IMG/VR virus record: IMGVR_UViG_3300047362_000789
Span: 1-24,517 of that record
Source of the DNA: a virus
Direction: 5' to 3' (one strand)
DNA length: 24,517 nucleotides
In this document: piece by piece, positions 21,773 to 24,517 of the stretch
How positions within the stretch are numbered: the first letter of the stretch is position 1
Layout: every line of letters begins with the position of its first letter
Notes under the pieces: generated by a model
Told to the model about the DNA's origin: nothing
What the model saw: the letters and a program-made list of their open reading frames with translations, nothing else
Databases searched by the model: none
Translations under genes and position numbers: made by a program

Positions 21773-22403
21773 AGCCTCTTAGTCTTAACCAATTATTTAG
21801 TCTGCTGTTATGCTTATAGTTTTTTTCAGATATATAGTTTTTAAAGTTTGTGTGCTCTAGATTAATATGATTATGATGATACATAGTAATAGGATCTTGC
21901 TCACCGATAGTTAACTTATTTGATATTAGTATATTCTTTTGTATACTATTACTATCAGATAGCTCATCTAATATATACTTAGGCAGTAGTAAATTTAAAT
22001 ATCTAACTATTTTGTAAATCGCTCTATCTATATTTAATATATCATACTCATACCTAAGACTGAGTACTTTTAAATCTTCTTTTATAGCTTTATCAAATAC
22101 TAAGTGATCATAGTCTAGTAAAAAGTCAAACCAATCTTTAAAGGTATTTACATTAAATTGCTTATAGGACCACTCGCAGAATTCTTCTTCCGTTAAGTTT
22201 CTTTTTCTCATAATAGAAGCAGTTATAGATCTTAAATCTCTATAGGAATATATATTAAAGTCTGTAGAGCATACAGGATATGTTATCCATTTCTCATGAC
22301 ACTTTTTTACATTTGTAACTATAAATCTCTTATTGATTAACTGTTTACAGATATTAAAAGAAACAGTAGTGCCGCTTCTATAAAGCCCGTTTACATATAT
22401 CAT
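21762..22403 (-). CDS. Sulfotransferase-like P-loop protein
   Basis: This 213-residue protein has an N-terminal strand and loop MIYVNGLYRSGTTVSFNICK. The Gly6-x-x-Arg9-Ser-Gly-Thr-Thr13 motif is the 5'-phosphosulfate-binding loop of PAPS-dependent sulfotransferases. A second motif, Tyr-Arg55-Asp-Leu-Arg-Ser59 (IYSYRDLRSITAS), fits the 3'-phosphate-binding segment. Near the C-terminus INLEHTNFKNYISEKNYK resembles the substrate-domain end of the family. It could transfer sulfate to a sugar, protein or small molecule; the target is unknown. Its ATG overlaps the polymerase stop (ATGA). Length is on the short side for sulfotransferases. The alternative is a related P-loop kinase, but the 'YRSGTT' form argues for the first. 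Confidence 0.65.
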   Translation of the reverse strand: MIYVNGLYRSGTTVSFNICKQLINKRFIVTNVKKCHEKWITYPVCSTDFNIYSYRDLRSITASIMRKRNLTEEEFCEWSYKQFNVNTFKDWFDFLLDYDHLVFDKAIKEDLKVLSLRYEYDILNIDRAIYKIVRYLNLLLPKYILDELSDSNSIQKNILISNKLTIGEQDPITMYHHNHINLEHTNFKNYISEKNYKHNSRLNNWLRLRGYEK

Positions 22404-24517
22404 CGATAGTCTTTAAGCTCCCCCCAACTAGGACCTACTTCAATATCTACTTTAATAGGCTTGCCCTCAATAAACACGCCTCTATCTTTTTGTAAGTTCA
22501 AAGCTAAGTTATCTGCGTAAATATCTATATAGTCTTCTCTAACCTCTGCGATAGTAGAATCATGTACTGTAGCAAAAATTCTAATATTATCTTGGTGCTG
22601 ATTATCTTGTACCCATTTAACAGTGTCTACAATACCCAGTAAGTTAATATCTGACGCAACACTTTGAATTAAAAAGTTCAGGCCGGACCGCTCTGCATGA
22701 GCAGCTACCCCTCTAGAATCAGCTCCTGCTTCTGGAAGACGTCTTTTACGTCCGAATGCACTATAAGTAAAATGATTTTCTTTAATAAAAGAAATATTAC
22801 CATCAATCCATCTTTTTAAATCTTTTGCTTGAGTAAAATACAACTTGATAAAGCGCTTAGCTTCTTCAATAGATACATTAGCAGTTTCTGCAATTTTAGA
22901 AGGGCCAGCACCATATAAAATACCAAAGGTAATAGCTTTTGCATTTTGTCTTTCAGCAGCATATAAATTTTTTACTTCGTCAATCTCACAAGGAAGTTTA
23001 AACATGCTGTGAGCTACGTAAGAGTGAAAATCTAATTCTTCTACAAAAGCTCGCTGTAAAAAAGAGTCTTCAGCTAGCGCAGCAGCTACATATACTTCTG
23101 CTGTTCCTAAATCCGCTTGTACTATTTTAAATCCTGGAGAGGCTTTAAAAAACTTTTTAATACCTGAGTCTTTATCTCTAGGAAGATTTTGGTAATTAAG
23201 AACTCCAGAAGACGATAGACGCCCTGCAGCAGTTCCAATAATGTTAAAGCTAGAACGAAGTCTATTATCTGCGTCTACTCCGTTCTTAATATTTTTAATA
23301 TAAGTTGTAGAAAGTTTTACTTTCTTACGGAGATCAAGGATAGCATCTGCAAGAGGATTATTCATTTCAGAAAGTACTTCTGCATCTGTAGATTTAGCAC
23401 CTGTTGCAGTCTTCTTAGTAGAAGGAAGCTTTAATATGTTAAATAGCACCTCTCGTAGATGAAAAGTACTGTTAGGATTAAAAGTCTTTTTTTCTTGTTC
23501 CTCAAAAATTTTAATAGCAGGGTGCATAGATATTTCAGCCATACACTCTTCAATATCAATTTTAAAATCTTCTTCAATATCAGTTAGTACTTGAAGCTCA
23601 ATAGGGCCTCCAGTATCTTCTAAATACATAAGAGCCTCAGTAGCAGGTTTTAATAATTCTTTGTATACATAAGAAAATTTAGAGTTCTTATCTATTAAAG
23701 GTTTAAACTTATCATAAAGCTGAAAAGTAGCATCAGCGTCTTTACAAGCATAAGGAGATAAAATATCTAAAGGTAGCATACCATAATTAAAATCTGCCAG
23801 TAAGATTTTATTTTTTCTACAAAACTCTTTCTTATAGTCATGTAAATCTTTGTCATAATCTCCTAAGTCAGTGAATTTCATAGCTAGTTGTTTTAGACCA
23901 TGAGAGCCTACCGTTTCATCTAAACAATAGTGCATAAGAATAGTATCTTCAAACTTTGGAAACTCAAACTTTAATGCTTGATACATAAATTGTACATCAA
24001 ACTTAGCATTATGTAGTACAATAGTTTTATCTATAAACATTTGTTTTACTTCGTCATAGAACTCTTCTACCACATCACAAGCTACAAAAATACCTTGATG
24101 AGAACGGGCAGACATAGCTATACCAATAATAGAACCTTTTCTAGCAGATAGCGCAGTAGTTTCAATATCTACAACTAAAGTATCGGCTTTTTTAAACTGC
24201 TCTAGGTAAGGCAAAAACTCTTCTGAAGTACTAATATAAGCGTAGTCTTTTTCGTATACTAAAGGCTGCTCTCCTGCTAGAACACTTCTTACTTTGTCAA
24301 AACATTTTTGCAGCTCTAATCTGTACTGAGGTTTAATAGATAGCATATTAGGATCAATAATAGGTATATACTTCTCTTCTACTATCTGACCTGCATACTT
24401 AAGTATGCCTGTAAGTCCTGAAGTATATTTTAAAGATTCTGCACCTACAGGACAGATAATATCATACTCATCTAGCGTAGTTAAATCTAGATCTACATTT
24501 TTCTTTAGAATTTTTTC
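22400..24517 (-). CDS. Family A DNA polymerase with UDG-like N-terminal segment (5' end outside window)
   Basis: The frame is open from the window edge, giving 705 residues; the Met at 24346 has no Shine-Dalgarno and is internal. Residues 1-78 contain DIICPVGAESLKYTSG and later YIPIIDPNML, which match the C-terminal half of the uracil-DNA glycosylase superfamily, with Asp where the usual His-Pro motif has His. Then follows a 3'-5' exonuclease domain (VVDIETTA, LHNAKFDVQF, YACKDAD). The family A polymerase motifs are A (QADLGTAEVYV), B (RQNAKAITFGILYG, with Phe at the position of E. coli Phe762) and C (TVHDSTIAEV, Ser after His-Asp). There is no 5'-3' nuclease domain; that activity is encoded at 8134-8985. 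It replicates phage DNA and heads the replication operon within the window. Confidence 0.95.
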   Translation of the reverse strand, partial: EKILKKNVDLDLTTLDEYDIICPVGAESLKYTSGLTGILKYAGQIVEEKYIPIIDPNMLSIKPQYRLELQKCFDKVRSVLAGEQPLVYEKDYAYISTSEEFLPYLEQFKKADTLVVDIETTALSARKGSIIGIAMSARSHQGIFVACDVVEEFYDEVKQMFIDKTIVLHNAKFDVQFMYQALKFEFPKFEDTILMHYCLDETVGSHGLKQLAMKFTDLGDYDKDLHDYKKEFCRKNKILLADFNYGMLPLDILSPYACKDADATFQLYDKFKPLIDKNSKFSYVYKELLKPATEALMYLEDTGGPIELQVLTDIEEDFKIDIEECMAEISMHPAIKIFEEQEKKTFNPNSTFHLREVLFNILKLPSTKKTATGAKSTDAEVLSEMNNPLADAILDLRKKVKLSTTYIKNIKNGVDADNRLRSSFNIIGTAAGRLSSSGVLNYQNLPRDKDSGIKKFFKASPGFKIVQADLGTAEVYVAAALAEDSFLQRAFVEELDFHSYVAHSMFKLPCEIDEVKNLYAAERQNAKAITFGILYGAGPSKIAETANVSIEEAKRFIKLYFTQAKDLKRWIDGNISFIKENHFTYSAFGRKRRLPEAGADSRGVAAHAERSGLNFLIQSVASDINLLGIVDTVKWVQDNQHQDNIRIFATVHDSTIAEVREDYIDIYADNLALNLQKDRGVFIEGKPIKVDIEVGPSWGELKDYR

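Noticed and set aside
24344-24346. Met at 24346 as the start of the DNA polymerase
   Set aside because: The frame continues open to the window edge, no Shine-Dalgarno precedes this ATG, and the upstream residues match a known domain type fused to phage polymerases.
1-24517. CRISPR array, insertion sequence or rRNA
   Set aside because: No regularly spaced repeats, transposase motifs or rRNA-like segments were seen on either strand.

Overview
The window is part of a low-GC, tightly packed genome of a lytic-type tailed phage. The tail genes suggest a siphovirus-like particle. The host is inferred to be a marine-type alphaproteobacterium, mainly because three tiny proteins (DUF3563-like, DUF1127 and a relative) and a pseudoazurin resemble genes of that class. 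No integrase, repressor, terminase, capsid or endolysin gene is visible here.

Layout. Plus strand, 1-6740: the end of the tail module (a tail-tip J-like protein split into two ORFs, then a tail-fibre-like protein), followed by a membrane and lysis-type cluster. That cluster has an overlapping Rz/Rz1-like spanin pair, a C-terminally anchored protein, a tryptophan-rich micro-ORF, an EF-hand membrane protein, a TTG-started holin-like protein and a short membrane ORF. A bidirectional terminator at 6744-6769 separates it from convergent minus-strand genes. Minus strand, 24517 down to 6771, holds three blocks. (a) A nearly gapless replication operon runs from a family A DNA polymerase, open at the window edge, through a sulfotransferase-like protein, an unknown protein, a UvsW-like helicase, an unknown protein, an SSB, a glycosyltransferase, gp47/gp46-like recombination nuclease subunits, NrdA and NrdB. 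It ends in a tRNA-Thr(UGU) one base after nrdB and a strong terminator. (b) A cassette of small coupled genes (11330-9593) reads DUF3563-like, DUF1127, DUF1127-like, pseudoazurin, DoxX-like membrane protein, lipoprotein-like protein, aromatic micro-protein. (c) A nuclease, 5'-3' exonuclease, ThyX, GroES and glutaredoxin-like block ends at the shared terminator.

How it fits together. Polymerase, helicase, SSB, exonuclease, gp46/47-like and resolvase-like proteins make a near-autonomous replication and recombination set. NrdAB, ThyX and the glutaredoxin-like protein supply and reduce for dNTP synthesis, and GroES would assist folding with the host GroEL. The cassette in block (b) has host-like genes, locally higher GC, its own promoter-like sequence and terminators at both ends. 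It looks like an acquired auxiliary module that brings a periplasmic copper electron carrier and a quinone-pathway-like membrane protein into the infected cell.

The most notable points are the complete type-1 copper site of the phage pseudoazurin, the micro-protein cassette beside it, a uracil-DNA-glycosylase-like segment fused in front of the DNA polymerase with its usual His replaced by Asp, a Ser in polymerase motif C where Glu is usual, and sulfotransferase and glycosyltransferase genes embedded in the replication operon.
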